Source: Paludibacteraceae bacterium
GTDB taxonomy: Bacteria; Bacteroidota; Bacteroidia; Bacteroidales; Paludibacteraceae
NCBI GenBank assembly: GCA_017451525.1
Contig: JAFTOD010000004.1
Span: forward strand, 62,001 to 126,000
Length of the DNA stretch: 64,000 bases
Direction of reading: 5' to 3'
Both the position numbers and the translations under genes were made by a program. The first letter of the stretch is position 1; every line of letters starts with the position of its first letter. The notes below the pieces were generated by a model, which made no database searches, was not told where the DNA came from, and saw only the letters and a program-made list of their open reading frames with translations. Shown piece by piece: positions 15,725 through 25,073 of this stretch.

Positions 15725-15777
15725 TACACGGTGCTTAAATATAAGGTACAAGGGGAGTGAATCTTAATATTTGTACT

Positions 15778-15813
15778 GTTTAGAGGACGGTGCAAAGCAC
15801 CTACAGTTTAGAG
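15778..15813. repeat. Second copy of the 36-bp hairpin repeat
   Basis: Matches 15260-15295 at 34 of 36 positions. The two differences are the third bases of the two arms of one hairpin: GGCGC-AAA-GCGCC there, GGTGC-AAA-GCACC here. Pairing is therefore kept by a double change. Confidence 0.7.
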
Positions 15814-15935
15814 ATTAGAGGCAGGAAGACACGGCGAACTACCGCCGTGCACATAATAGACTGCGGGAACAAAATCAAACAACAATAACCACTTTAATCC
15901 AACAACTACTTCGCGCGTCAACCAGAAAATAAACA

Positions 15936-15968
15936 AAAGACATCGATAGGTTTCCTACCGATGTCTTT
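15936..15968 (-). terminator. Terminator of trigger factor gene
   Basis: AAAGACATCGATAGG-TTT-CCTACCGATGTCTTT, a stem of about 14 pairs with one mismatch, 76 bases past the tig stop. Read on the minus strand it ends in TCTTTTG. It would work in either direction. Confidence 0.75.
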
Positions 15969-16043
15969 ATGTTTTGTATTGTCGGCTGTCGCCGAGGTTG
16001 TGTGCCCATTGGGCAGGTTGTGTCGCTTCGCGAGGGCTGGCAA

Positions 16044-17378
16044 TTACGCGAAGAGTTTGCCGAAGTCAGCGTGGCTGATCTCTTTCTCCTCAACCTTCGC
16101 TACGCCCTTGAGTGCGTCGTAGATCTTGTTCTCTGCTACGCGCTCAACGATGCCACGGAGTTGCTTCTCATCCTTGAGCATTTGCTCTGCGTAGTTAGCC
16201 AAGTAGCTATCCTCTACGTGCATCAAACCATATTGCATAAACTGCATGCGAGCTACCTCTTTAGCATATGCCTCTACGTCCTCTTTCTCTACTTGAACGT
16301 TGAAGTGCTTAGCCAATTGGTCTTTCGCCAAGTGCCAACGGAGCTCGTCCACCATAGCTGGGAAGTCTTTCTCGAGTTCCTCCTCAGTCATCTTCTCGTT
16401 GGTAGCTTTCACCCAACGTTTGAGGAATGCCTCTGGGAACTCTACCTTAGCCATCTTCTTCATCACAGCTGCCTTAGCGTCCAAACCGAACTTGTACTTA
16501 GCATCCTCTGCCATGTTTTGCTCGATCTCAGCTTTGATGCGTGCACGGAAGTCTGCCTCATCAGCGATATTGTTCTCGCCATACACCTTTGCAAAGAGCT
16601 CACCGTCGATAGCCGCAGCTTGGTGGCGGGTGATAGCTTGCAACTCGAAGGTGAAGTCAGATGTCAATTCTTTTGCCTCCTCTTTGGTGATACCGAGCAT
16701 AGAGCTTACCTCTACTTCGCTACCGTATGCTTTGGTTGGATTGAAGGTGATGACGTCGCCTACCTTTGCGCCTGCAAAGAGCTTAGCTTGCTCTGCATCC
16801 TTCATGTATTGAGGGGTGAGCATGCCGTTCTCCTTCACGATACCGTTCTCTTTTTGCTCGGTGAGCAGACCTTTGAGCACGTCGCCGTCTTGCACCTCTT
16901 CAGCGTTTACGTAGTCGCCAAAGCGTTGTGCATAGCTTTGTACTTGGTTCTCCACCATCTCATCGGTAACGGTGATGGTGTATTGGGTGAGTTTGTTCTT
17001 GCCATTGAGCATTGCATCGAACTCTGGAGCCACAGCAATGTCGAAGCAGAAAGTGAAAGTGTCTTGCGTGTCGAAGTTCACCTCTGGAGTGAGTTCCTCG
17101 TTTGGCAATGGATCGCCGAGGAGGTTGAGGTGTTGCTCTTCGATGTACTTGTTGAGGTTCTCGCCGATGGTTTTGTTGATTACCTCAGCAAGGATGCTCT
17201 TGCCGTACATCTTTTGCAACATACCCTTAGGTGCCATACCTGGACGGAAACCTGGGATGTTGGCTTTCTTACGAATTTGGATAAGTTCTTTTTGAACTGC
17301 CTCTTGGTAGTCTGCTGGCTCCACAGTCATGGTAATTACCGCAGTGAGGTCTTTGATTTCTGATTGTTCAATTTTCAT
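16044..17378 (-). CDS. tig: Trigger factor (ribosome-associated chaperone)
   Basis: A 444-residue protein with trigger factor layout: N-terminal ribosome-binding domain (residues 1-~115; NIPGFRPGMAPKGMLQKMYG contains the family's GFRxGxxP signature), a central FKBP-like domain of about residues 155-245 that is strongly diverged as in other Bacteroidota, and a long helical C-terminal domain. It acts at the ribosome exit tunnel on nascent chains. It lies 55 bases after the typA stop on the same strand and is followed by a strong terminator. I see no separate consensus promoter in the 55-base gap, so co-transcription with typA is likely. Confidence 0.93.
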   Translation of the reverse strand: MKIEQSEIKDLTAVITMTVEPADYQEAVQKELIQIRKKANIPGFRPGMAPKGMLQKMYGKSILAEVINKTIGENLNKYIEEQHLNLLGDPLPNEELTPEVNFDTQDTFTFCFDIAVAPEFDAMLNGKNKLTQYTITVTDEMVENQVQSYAQRFGDYVNAEEVQDGDVLKGLLTEQKENGIVKENGMLTPQYMKDAEQAKLFAGAKVGDVITFNPTKAYGSEVEVSSMLGITKEEAKELTSDFTFELQAITRHQAAAIDGELFAKVYGENNIADEADFRARIKAEIEQNMAEDAKYKFGLDAKAAVMKKMAKVEFPEAFLKRWVKATNEKMTEEELEKDFPAMVDELRWHLAKDQLAKHFNVQVEKEDVEAYAKEVARMQFMQYGLMHVEDSYLANYAEQMLKDEKQLRGIVERVAENKIYDALKGVAKVEEKEISHADFGKLFA

Positions 17379-17433
17379 ATAACTAAATTTTTAATTTGAT
17401 TTCTTTTTTGAGTCAGGATTCGGGAATCGAGAG

Positions 17434-19233
17434 TTAAGATTTATTCGCGCGTTTGCGCTCGAGTTCATCGAGGATAATCTTGCGGATACGCATATAGTTT
17501 GGTGTTACCTCTACGTATTCATCTTCCTTGATATACTCCAATGCCTCCTCCAACGAGAAGATTACAGGTGGTGGCAATACCGCCTTGTCATCTGCCGATT
17601 TCGAGCGCATATTGGTCAGTTTCTTCGATTTGGTCACATTGATTACGATATCGCCTTCTTTACTATTCTCACCCACTACCTGACCTGCATACACCTCGTC
17701 TTGTGGCGAGATGAAGAATCGTCCGCGGTCTTGCAGTTTATCCAAAGCATAGGCATACGCCGTACCCGACTCCATGGCGATGAGCGAACCGTTGTTGCGC
17801 TTCACAATCTCGCCTTTGTAGGGTTGGAACTCCAAGAAACGGTGCGCCATAATCGCCTCGCCTGCCGACACGTTCAGCACGTAGGTACGCATACCGATGA
17901 TACCACGGCTCGGGATCTCGAACTCGAGTTGTACACGGTCGTTGATCATCTCCATGCGGGTCATCTCGCCCTTGTGGGTGGATACATACTCAATGATCTT
18001 ACCCGAGCACTCTTCTGGGGTGTTCACGGTCAGTTGCTCCACAGGTTCGCACTTCACGCCGTCAATCTCCTTGATGATGACTTGTGGCTGCCCCACCTGC
18101 AACTCGTATCCCTCGCGGCGCATGGTTTCTACGAGCACGCTGAGGTGCAATACGCCACGACCAAAGACATTCCACGAGTTCTCGTCTGTGCCGCGCTCCA
18201 CGCGAAGGGCGAGGTTCTTTTCGAGCTCTTTGTCAAGGCGTTCTTGGATATGGCGCGAAGTCACAAACTTACCGTCTTGACCGAAGAATGGCGAGTCGTT
18301 GATGGTGAAAACCATGGACATCGTTGGCTCATCAATCGCGATGGGCTTCAATGCCTCTGGTGTCTCAATGTCGCAAATCGTATCGCCAATCTCGAAGCCG
18401 TCGATGCCGATGAGCGCGCATATATCGCCCGAACTCATTTCGTCGGTTTTAATGTGTCCCATGCCCGAGAAGGTGTGCAGCTCTTTGATTTTAGTCTTAA
18501 CCATCGTGCCGTCCTTCTTGGCAAGCATGACATTCTGACCATTGCGCAGTGTACCGCGATGCACGCGTCCCACAGCGATACGACCTACGTATGGGTTGTA
18601 GTCGAGACTGGTGATGAGCATCTGTGGTGTACCCTCCAATACTTCTGGTTCGGGAATATACTCGATGATGGCATCCATCAATGCAGTCAGGTCTTCGGTT
18701 GGCTGCTTCCAATCGGTGGACATCCAGCCGTTCTTTGCAGAGCCATAGAGCGTTTGGAAATCCAATTGTTCCTCTGTGGCGTCGAGGTTGCACATGAGGT
18801 CAAAGACTTCCTCTTGCACCTCGTCGGGGCGGCAGTTGAGTTTATCGACTTTGTTGATGACTACGATAGGTTTGAGGTTGAGTTCCAACGCCTTTTGCAG
18901 CACGAAGCGCGTTTGTGGCATAGGGCCTTCGAAGGCATCCACGAGCAGCAGCACGCCGTCTGCCATGTTCAGCACGCGCTCCACCTCGCCACCAAAGTCG
19001 GCGTGGCCCGGAGTGTCAATCACATTGATTTTGTAGCCCTTGTATTCAATCGCTACGTTCTTCGCCAAGATAGTGATACCGCGCTCGCGCTCGAGTTCGT
19101 TGTTGTCGAGAATGAGCTCACCCTTCTGCTCGTTGTCGCGGAAGAGGTTGGCGGTGTACAGCATCTTGTCCACGAGCGTTGTTTTGCCGTGGTCCACGTG
19201 TGCGATGATAGCTATGTTTCGTATCTTTTGCAT
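17434..19233 (-). CDS. typA: Translational GTPase TypA/BipA
   Basis: A 599-residue ribosome-binding GTPase of the EF-G family, involved in ribosome assembly and stress adaptation. GTPase motifs are intact: [15 protein letters not shown] (G1), the switch I segment [23 protein letters not shown] (G3) and NKVDK (G4). Domains II, III and V and the TypA-specific C-terminal domain ([28 protein letters not shown]) follow. Full length. It has its own promoter and faces the U32 gene across a short divergent region. Confidence 0.95.
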   Translation of the reverse strand: MQKIRNIAIIAHVDHGKTTLVDKMLYTANLFRDNEQKGELILDNNELERERGITILAKNVAIEYKGYKINVIDTPGHADFGGEVERVLNMADGVLLLVDAFEGPMPQTRFVLQKALELNLKPIVVINKVDKLNCRPDEVQEEVFDLMCNLDATEEQLDFQTLYGSAKNGWMSTDWKQPTEDLTALMDAIIEYIPEPEVLEGTPQMLITSLDYNPYVGRIAVGRVHRGTLRNGQNVMLAKKDGTMVKTKIKELHTFSGMGHIKTDEMSSGDICALIGIDGFEIGDTICDIETPEALKPIAIDEPTMSMVFTINDSPFFGQDGKFVTSRHIQERLDKELEKNLALRVERGTDENSWNVFGRGVLHLSVLVETMRREGYELQVGQPQVIIKEIDGVKCEPVEQLTVNTPEECSGKIIEYVSTHKGEMTRMEMINDRVQLEFEIPSRGIIGMRTYVLNVSAGEAIMAHRFLEFQPYKGEIVKRNNGSLIAMESGTAYAYALDKLQDRGRFFISPQDEVYAGQVVGENSKEGDIVINVTKSKKLTNMRSKSADDKAVLPPPVIFSLEEALEYIKEDEYVEVTPNYMRIRKIILDELERKRANKS

Positions 19234-19297
19234 AGTCGTTTCTTGTTTTTACGCACGATTTCACGCGCGCATATAACGCCAAAATATAAATAAGCCT

Positions 19298-19329
19298 GCA
19301 AAATTACTGCTTTTTTCTTACATATGCAA
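19298..19329 (-). promoter_or_regulatory. Promoter of typA
   Basis: Minus strand: TTG (19329-19327), 20-base spacer, TAATTTTGC (19306-19298). Confidence 0.8.
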
Positions 19330-19412
19330 GTAAAATTAGTAAAATCGGCAAAATTTACAACTTTTCCATTTTCTTGTACTCTGCGATTAGAAGGATAATT
19401 TTTCTTAAATTC

Positions 19413-19444
19413 TTGCGTATATGAGAAAAAAGCACTACCTTTGC
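19413..19444 (+). promoter_or_regulatory. Promoter of the U32 peptidase-family gene
   Basis: TTG (19413-19415), 20-base spacer, TACCTTTGC (19436-19444), 23 bases before the ATG. Divergent to the typA promoter. Confidence 0.85.
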
Positions 19445-19466
19445 AGTCAATAAAATGAAACTATAA

Positions 19467-20741
19467 ATGAAACCAATCAATGATATTGAAATAATGGCTC
19501 CTGTGGGTTGCTGGGAGAGTTTAGCAGCTGCCATAGAAGCAGGTGCAACGAGTGTGTATTTTGGTATAGAGTACCTGAACATGCGTTCACGCTCATCAGC
19601 CAACTTTACCACTCAGGATTTGCATACGATTGTGGAGCGTTGTCAAGCAGTGGGCGTGAAAACATACCTCACGCTCAACACCGTGATGTATCCAGAAGAT
19701 TTGCCATTGATGCGTGAGATAGTGGATCATGCTAAGCAAGCAGGCGTATCTGCGATTATTGCTTCGGATATTGCTGCGCTGCAATATGCTTATGCTCAAG
19801 GAGTAGAAGTGCACTTATCCACCCAACTGAATATCGCCAATACGGAGGCACTAAAATTCTATGCTCAGTATGCCGATGTAGTGGTGCTGGCTCGCGAGTT
19901 GAATATGGACCAAGTGGCAACTATTTACCGTGACATTATTGAACAAGATATTCGTGGTCCAAAAGGCGAATTGATTCGAATTGAAATGTTTTGCCATGGT
20001 GCCTTATGCATGGCAGTGAGTGGTAAATGCTACTTGAGTTTGAATAACTTGGGTGCAAGTGCTAATCGTGGTGCATGTATGCAAATCTGTCGAAGAGGAT
20101 ATGTGGTGAAAGATAAAGAGAGTGACTTGGAGTTGGAAGTGGATAACCAATACATTATGTCGCCTAAAGACCTGAAAACCATTCACTTCCTTAACAAGAT
20201 GTTGGACGCAGGTGTACGCGTGCTGAAAATAGAAGGTCGTGCACGAGGAGCAGAGTATGTGAAGACTGTTGTAGAATGTTACAAAGAGGCTGTGGAGTTG
20301 TGGAAAGAAGGTAATGGGCAATGGGCTATAGGCGAAGAAGCAATAGAGGCGAAGATTGAAGAATGGAATACCCGTCTTGCGCGTGTGTTCAATCGCGGCT
20401 TCTGGGATGGCTACTATCAAGGGCAGAAGTTAGGCGAGTGGACACATAAGTATGGTTCGCGTGCTACACGTAAGAAAGTGTTTGCAGGTAAATGTACTAA
20501 TTTCTTTAAGAATATCTCGGTGGCAGAGTTTTATTTGGAAGCAACGAAAGAGATTAAAGAAGGTGACGAATTGCTTATTACAGGCGAAACGACTGGAGCG
20601 TATGAACTGGTTGCCAAAGATATTCACGATGCGAAAGGCGAATTGAGAACTGAGATTCAGAAAGGAGAATACTTTGCACTAAAGACGGAGAAAATAGTAC
20701 GAAGAGGAGATAAGATATTCCTGCTGAAAGTAGAAGAATAA
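19467..20741 (+). CDS. U32 peptidase-family protein (tRNA/rRNA hydroxylation type)
   Basis: A 424-residue protein of the U32 family, whose best-known bacterial members (TrhP/YegQ, RlhA/YdcP) are needed for hydroxylation of tRNA U34 or 23S rRNA C2501; proteolytic activity is doubtful for most. The TIM-barrel start reads IEIMAPVGCWESLAAAIEAGA. The conserved cysteine-rich core is EMFCHGALCMAVSGKCYLS followed by SANRGACMQICRR, which probably binds an iron-sulfur cluster. It is monocistronic, with its own promoter and a strong terminator directly after the stop. Which hydroxylation it serves cannot be told. Confidence 0.85.
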   Translation: MKPINDIEIMAPVGCWESLAAAIEAGATSVYFGIEYLNMRSRSSANFTTQDLHTIVERCQAVGVKTYLTLNTVMYPEDLPLMREIVDHAKQAGVSAIIASDIAALQYAYAQGVEVHLSTQLNIANTEALKFYAQYADVVVLARELNMDQVATIYRDIIEQDIRGPKGELIRIEMFCHGALCMAVSGKCYLSLNNLGASANRGACMQICRRGYVVKDKESDLELEVDNQYIMSPKDLKTIHFLNKMLDAGVRVLKIEGRARGAEYVKTVVECYKEAVELWKEGNGQWAIGEEAIEAKIEEWNTRLARVFNRGFWDGYYQGQKLGEWTHKYGSRATRKKVFAGKCTNFFKNISVAEFYLEATKEIKEGDELLITGETTGAYELVAKDIHDAKGELRTEIQKGEYFALKTEKIVRRGDKIFLLKVEE

Positions 20742-20745
20742 AGAA

Positions 20746-20777
20746 AAGGCTTGGCAAAATGCCAAGCCTTTTTCTTT
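20746..20777 (+). terminator. Terminator of the U32 gene
   Basis: AAGGCTTGGC-AAAAT-GCCAAGCCTT, ten perfect pairs, followed by TTTCTTT. Starts five bases after the stop codon. It may also end transcripts of the GH20 gene coming the other way. Confidence 0.9.
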
Positions 20778-20806
20778 CTGTCAACCTTTGAATTCTTTAT
20801 TCAACA

Positions 20807-23014
20807 TTAGAACGTTGCGCCAGTGTTTTTCTCTTGGGCAGTCGCATCCACATGATGTTGGTCTTGTAGCCACAACCATGTAGTGTTACTTTCTTTGCCG
20901 AGGTAACGCACTTTCGCTTTCACAATCTTGGTATCCGCAGGCACAGCAGTAGTGTTGTTATAAGCACGCCATTCGCCATCATCAAGGCAATAGAGAATTT
21001 CGCCTCCCTGCATGACTTTGTTCATTTTGACTAGCACGTGACTATCGTCCAATTGCAACTGCGGATTGTCCACTTCTACGACTTTTATACCCGGCTGTTG
21101 AATGTGGAAATTGCGTCCTGAAGCAGATAGTTGAGGAACAAATACCTCATACACAAGATGGTTGTATTCACTCAATGTGAGTGCGCTGCGGTTGTTCCAT
21201 GCACGCTCTGCCAAACCGTAAATCTTAGGATAAATTTGCCATTCCACTTGCGCGAACGAACGAATCACTTCGCCCCACAATTGCGCATTCATACCTATCA
21301 CGTTGGGGTGAATCAATGGTTCCCAATCAAACGAACGGTATTCGTCGGTATAGCCACCCCAATTGAGTCCTTTCTCCTCGTGGTGGTTGCAATAAGCGAA
21401 GTCGAAGTACAATCGGTTGGCATTCGCCAATACCACAGGATATCCTGCTTCTGCCATTTCTAAAGGTTTGGTATCGCTGTTGAGCCATGAATAGCAAATG
21501 GCTTTGCTCTCCGCAGGACAGAAGTGCGTTATTTCCTCCCAACCCATCGGTTGAAGGTTGTAGCGATTGAGGATAGCCAGCACTTCATCAATGAATGCCT
21601 GATGCTCCTCTTTAGTAAGTGCTCCCTTTGGCACTTCGTCGCCGCCGATATTGAAGATAGTGAGCGGGTGTCCTGCCTCTTCGTGCATCTTCACAATCTC
21701 AGTTACTACGTGATCAATGAACTCAATGGCATAGGGTTTGGTGACATCTATCACATTGTCGGTGTAGTTTTGTGCGGACTTATACACACGTGCATCAAAT
21801 GCGCTGTCAGTCAGTAGGTTACCCATTGCTTTTTTGCAAGCACGCATATGACCTGGCATATCTATTTCGGGTATCACGCGTATGTGGCGCGCGCCTGCGT
21901 ACCTTAATAATTCGATATATTTCTCACGCGTGATGTAACCGTTGGCGGTTGTAGGCGCATTAGGGTCCCAACCACCACAATACATAGGCAATAGACATTC
22001 ACTTTCATCTACGGTGTAACCACGTTTGGAGCCAATGTCCGTCAACTGTGGTAATCCAGGAATCTCCAATCGCCATGCCTCGTCATCCGACAAGTGGAAG
22101 TGTAGCACATTCAGCTTATGGTATGCCATTATGTCCAAGATGCGGTAAATAGAATCTACGGGATAATAGTTTCGCACCACGTCTAACATGATACCACGAT
22201 GGTGTAGGTCGGGATAATCGGTTACTCTTCCGCATGGCACAAGCTCGCCCCATTGTTTGAGTGTCTGTTTGGCATAGAAGATACCCGCTTCGTCACTCGC
22301 TTCGATGGTGATGGTAGTTGGAGTGATAATCATGGTGTATCCTTCGGACACCATGTTTGCATCGGTACGAACCACTATTTCTGCTTTCGCCACTTCACAC
22401 ACTCCATCTGTATACTCCATCTTCTTTGGCTGTGGTAACAATGGTTGTACAAACTTCTCCTCACCGCTTAATATATTCTCCACATAATCATACACATACG
22501 CTCCGTCAGCATATGGTGTTTTCTCCCATGTCACGATGCCGCGTTTCATCTGCTCTGGGCGTGTGAATGGCGCGTAGGTACAAGGGATAGAAATAGGTTT
22601 TTGATTGATTTTGAATCTTGAATCTTGAATCAAGAAGAATCCCTCTGGACGCGATGTCTGACGGATAGCATTGCCCTTGAAACGTAGTTTGAATGTGCGA
22701 CTACTATCAGGCATAAGTGGTTGGAAATCAGCAGTTGGAGTGATGCTGTGATAGCTAGCTTGCAACTCTGTTTGCAGAATTTGGTCGCCCTCTGTGTAAA
22801 TTGGGTGGAGCGACATATAATTGAAATACAACGTCCATCCTTCGTTGGTGATTGGTTCATCCGAAAGATTGGTAATGGTGTAATACAATTCGCACACACC
22901 AGGGGTTACATCATTTTTGCCCATTTCCCAATGGATAGACATGGGTGGATTCGAACTGCAAGCGGTAAGAGTAATGAATGCTACTACCGATAATAAGCGT
23001 ACAAACGTTTTCAT
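20807..23014 (-). CDS. GH20 beta-N-acetylhexosaminidase lipoprotein
   Basis: A family 20 exo-hexosaminidase that removes terminal GlcNAc or GalNAc. I start it at the ATG at 23014, which gives a lipoprotein signal peptide ending LTAC (Cys19); the frame is open to 23068 but the extra 18 residues precede the signal. An N-terminal domain of about 220 residues is followed by GH20b and the catalytic barrel (GIMLDVVRNYYPVDSIYRIL, LHFHLSDDEAWRLEI). The catalytic pair Asp459-Glu460 is in NIGGDEVPKG. The last ~70 residues form a small chitobiase-type domain. It faces away from the plus-strand peptidoglycan locus and may supply its GlcNAc-releasing step. Confidence 0.9.
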   Translation of the reverse strand: MKTFVRLLSVVAFITLTACSSNPPMSIHWEMGKNDVTPGVCELYYTITNLSDEPITNEGWTLYFNYMSLHPIYTEGDQILQTELQASYHSITPTADFQPLMPDSSRTFKLRFKGNAIRQTSRPEGFFLIQDSRFKINQKPISIPCTYAPFTRPEQMKRGIVTWEKTPYADGAYVYDYVENILSGEEKFVQPLLPQPKKMEYTDGVCEVAKAEIVVRTDANMVSEGYTMIITPTTITIEASDEAGIFYAKQTLKQWGELVPCGRVTDYPDLHHRGIMLDVVRNYYPVDSIYRILDIMAYHKLNVLHFHLSDDEAWRLEIPGLPQLTDIGSKRGYTVDESECLLPMYCGGWDPNAPTTANGYITREKYIELLRYAGARHIRVIPEIDMPGHMRACKKAMGNLLTDSAFDARVYKSAQNYTDNVIDVTKPYAIEFIDHVVTEIVKMHEEAGHPLTIFNIGGDEVPKGALTKEEHQAFIDEVLAILNRYNLQPMGWEEITHFCPAESKAICYSWLNSDTKPLEMAEAGYPVVLANANRLYFDFAYCNHHEEKGLNWGGYTDEYRSFDWEPLIHPNVIGMNAQLWGEVIRSFAQVEWQIYPKIYGLAERAWNNRSALTLSEYNHLVYEVFVPQLSASGRNFHIQQPGIKVVEVDNPQLQLDDSHVLVKMNKVMQGGEILYCLDDGEWRAYNNTTAVPADTKIVKAKVRYLGKESNTTWLWLQDQHHVDATAQEKNTGATF

Positions 23015-23077
23015 GTTTTTAAGATTTTTAGATATTGCAATATAAAACAAGTTGATACGATTCAACACAAATTTTTT

Positions 23078-23109
23078 GCAAAGGTAAATAATATTTTTGA
23101 TATCTGCAA
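23078..23109 (-). promoter_or_regulatory. Promoter of the GH20 gene
   Basis: Minus strand: TTG (23109-23107), 20-base spacer, TACCTTTGC (23086-23078). Confidence 0.83.
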
Positions 23110-23170
23110 ATTATTCTATTTCCAGGAATGTGTGATTACGGTTACGAAACCTATCTTTTCCTTGTCTATT

Positions 23171-23245
23171 ACGTAGGATATACGTAACATATACGTAGGA
23201 TATACGTAGGATAACGCTGTTAATAAGCAGAAAACACCGAGTCTC
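23171..23245. repeat. 11-bp-period tandem repeat, locus A, with conserved flank
   Basis: Four units with exact 11-base period: ACGTAGGATAT (23171), ACGTAACATAT (23182), ACGTAGGATAT (23193) and ACGTAGGATAA (23204). They are followed by a flank beginning TGTTAATAAGCAGAAAAC, which recurs in slightly changed form after locus B. The array lies between the divergent GH20 and NHL-protein promoters. Confidence 0.8.
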
Positions 23246-23411
23246 TCACAACGCGGTATCCACTATCCAATAGCCTATAGGGCGTCATTTATCCATTATC
23301 CCATGGCGGCTTAACCGTGTCTCATCGCCCATAGGGTGTCCCTCGCTCTATCGCGCAGCGTCCTATTAGTTGGCAAAAAAAATAAAAAAATAAATTTTTT
23401 CTCGAAAACGT
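23246..23411. other. Gene-free divergent region
   Basis: Between the tandem repeat and the next promoter. It holds a loose duplication: TATCCACTATCC / TATCCATTATCC about 33 bases apart, and CCTATAGGGCGTC / CCCATAGGGTGTC. No gene, no strong hairpin. Confidence 0.35.
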
Positions 23412-23442
23412 TTGCATAAATGAAAAAATTATAGTACCTTTG
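23412..23442 (+). promoter_or_regulatory. Promoter of the plus-strand peptidoglycan locus
   Basis: TTG (23412-23414), 20-base spacer, TACCTTTG (23435-23442), about 58 bases before the first start codon. No further consensus promoter is seen until 39976, so it may serve genes up to 38987 or beyond. Confidence 0.83.
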
Positions 23443-23499
23443 TCGCCGATTTATGGATGTAAGTCAAGATACAATCTTTTATATTAACTCTAAAATCTA

Positions 23500-24948
23500 A
23501 TGAAAATGAAAAAAATCTTTATTTCTTTTCTCGCTCTCGTAGCGATAGTAGGTGTGGCAAATGCACAACGCACATGGGCGTACGATCTCAATTCAACACA
23601 AGAGGGAGATGCTTATACCTTCGAGTTTAAGGCAACCACTGCTGCTACAACTGCAAACTTGGTGCTTGTTGATGTAAACGGCAATGAGGTGGCAAAACTG
23701 CCTTTGGAAAATGTAGTGGCAGGTGCTAACTCAGTAACTCTTGAACTTGCAAAGCTTCATAAAGATGCTGTAAATTGGGCTGTAGAACTTACAGGCGAAG
23801 CAATTGTCGCTGGTGAAACATTGGCAGAGGTTACCGATGTTAATCGTGGTATTTACAATTTCTATCTGCCACAAGATGTTGCTGTAGATAATAATCCAGA
23901 GTCAGACTATTTTGGTAGAATCTACGTGGCGGAAGCTACTGATGGAGCAGATGATGGAGGATCGGAACGTGCAGATACTCAAAAACGTGGTATCTTTGTT
24001 TATGACCAAGAGTTGAATGAACTCAATCCTACTACCAATGTAGGTATTCTGCCAAGTAACGTTACTTTGACTGATCAGTCACGCCAAGCTTTGCACCGTA
24101 TGTCTATTAACCCAGTGAACAACCACGTGGCATTCTGCTACAACGTAGAAGGTGCTTCTGCTGTATGGAGCATGGATCCTGCTAACCTGGGCGGTGATGC
24201 TGTAAACTTAATTGAAGGTTTGGCTATCACCAAGGCTACTGCACTTTGTTTTGACGAAGAGGGTGCACTCTACGTAATGGATAACATAAATACGATTGTA
24301 AAAGTAGTAAGCGGCGAACTCACCACTATCATTCAAGATGGTACTTGGGGTAATCAAGATCTCTCTCTCGTTTCAGATGGTCGTGGTGGTCTATGGATTG
24401 CTCAAAACCGTTGGAATATAGATACTCACTCTCTTCTTACACACGTAAATGCTGCAGGTAAGATTGACTTCAAGGTAACAGTTGACTCTCCAGAAGAAGT
24501 TAAATCACTCTTCCCACAAGATGCAAACGCTTCATATCGTGGTCAATGTGCATACAATGCAGCAGAAGATGTATTGGCATTTGGTGGAAACAAGGTGGTA
24601 GCTCTCTTTAAGGTGACTTATGACGCTGAGACAGGTGTTCCTGCATTGGAGAAACTGCACGTTACTCCAACTTTAGGTAGCAATATCGACGGTGTAGCAT
24701 TTGACTATGCTGGTGACTTGTATGTTGTTTCTGCATCTGTTGAACGTTTTTATAAATTCGCTGTTCCTACTGCTGAAAACACTTGCATCGTTCCAGCTAA
24801 ATCTTCTCTTGTAATCACTGGCGGTACAGCTACATCGGTGGATAATGTTGCTATCTCTGTAGATGCTCAAAAGATTATTCGCAATGGCCAAGTGCTTATC
24901 ATTCGCGATGGTAAGACCTTCAATATGTTAGGACAAGAAGTGAAGTAA
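23500..24948 (+). CDS. Secreted NHL-like beta-propeller protein
   Basis: A 482-residue secreted protein with a signal peptide (cleavage after about residue 22, ANA-Q). A beta-sandwich domain (about residues 25-105) is followed by a ~340-residue propeller-like region marked by YFGRIYVAEA, then a short tail NGQVLIIRDGKTFNMLGQEV. The same sandwich-plus-propeller block occurs twice in the 1711-residue amidase further down, so they share an origin. The tail resembles the start of a type IX sorting region but stops before its usual end. Function unknown; carbohydrate or cell-wall binding is a reasonable guess from context. Confidence 0.7.
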   Translation: MKMKKIFISFLALVAIVGVANAQRTWAYDLNSTQEGDAYTFEFKATTAATTANLVLVDVNGNEVAKLPLENVVAGANSVTLELAKLHKDAVNWAVELTGEAIVAGETLAEVTDVNRGIYNFYLPQDVAVDNNPESDYFGRIYVAEATDGADDGGSERADTQKRGIFVYDQELNELNPTTNVGILPSNVTLTDQSRQALHRMSINPVNNHVAFCYNVEGASAVWSMDPANLGGDAVNLIEGLAITKATALCFDEEGALYVMDNINTIVKVVSGELTTIIQDGTWGNQDLSLVSDGRGGLWIAQNRWNIDTHSLLTHVNAAGKIDFKVTVDSPEEVKSLFPQDANASYRGQCAYNAAEDVLAFGGNKVVALFKVTYDAETGVPALEKLHVTPTLGSNIDGVAFDYAGDLYVVSASVERFYKFAVPTAENTCIVPAKSSLVITGGTATSVDNVAISVDAQKIIRNGQVLIIRDGKTFNMLGQEVK

Positions 24949-24983
24949 TCGATTTGTAAATGTCAGCAATGACAAAATAATAC

Positions 24984-25026
24984 ATACCAACAAACTGCTT
25001 GAAATCCTCAGGTGGTTTGTTGGTAT
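24984..25026 (+). terminator. Hairpin between the NHL gene and the GHL10 gene
   Basis: ATACCAACAAAC pairs perfectly with GTTTGTTGGTAT (12 bp) across a 19-base loop. There is no T-run, so it may be an RNA processing or stability element that sets a higher level for the first gene rather than a full terminator. Confidence 0.5.
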
Positions 25027-25073
25027 TCCTTCAATGAAATATACACCTTAATAAATATAACACGTTACAAACC

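Noticed and set aside
15969..17363. Long plus-strand open frame of 464 codons over the trigger factor gene
   Set aside because: It is exactly antiparallel to tig, has a Cys/Leu/His-rich composition typical of a reverse-complement shadow of a GC3-biased gene, and shows no family features.
17701..19293. Plus-strand open frame of 530 codons over typA
   Set aside because: Shadow of a highly expressed gene with strong codon bias; no promoter and no recognisable domain.
23171..23214. CRISPR array
   Set aside because: Units are 11 bp without spacers; no cas genes in the window.
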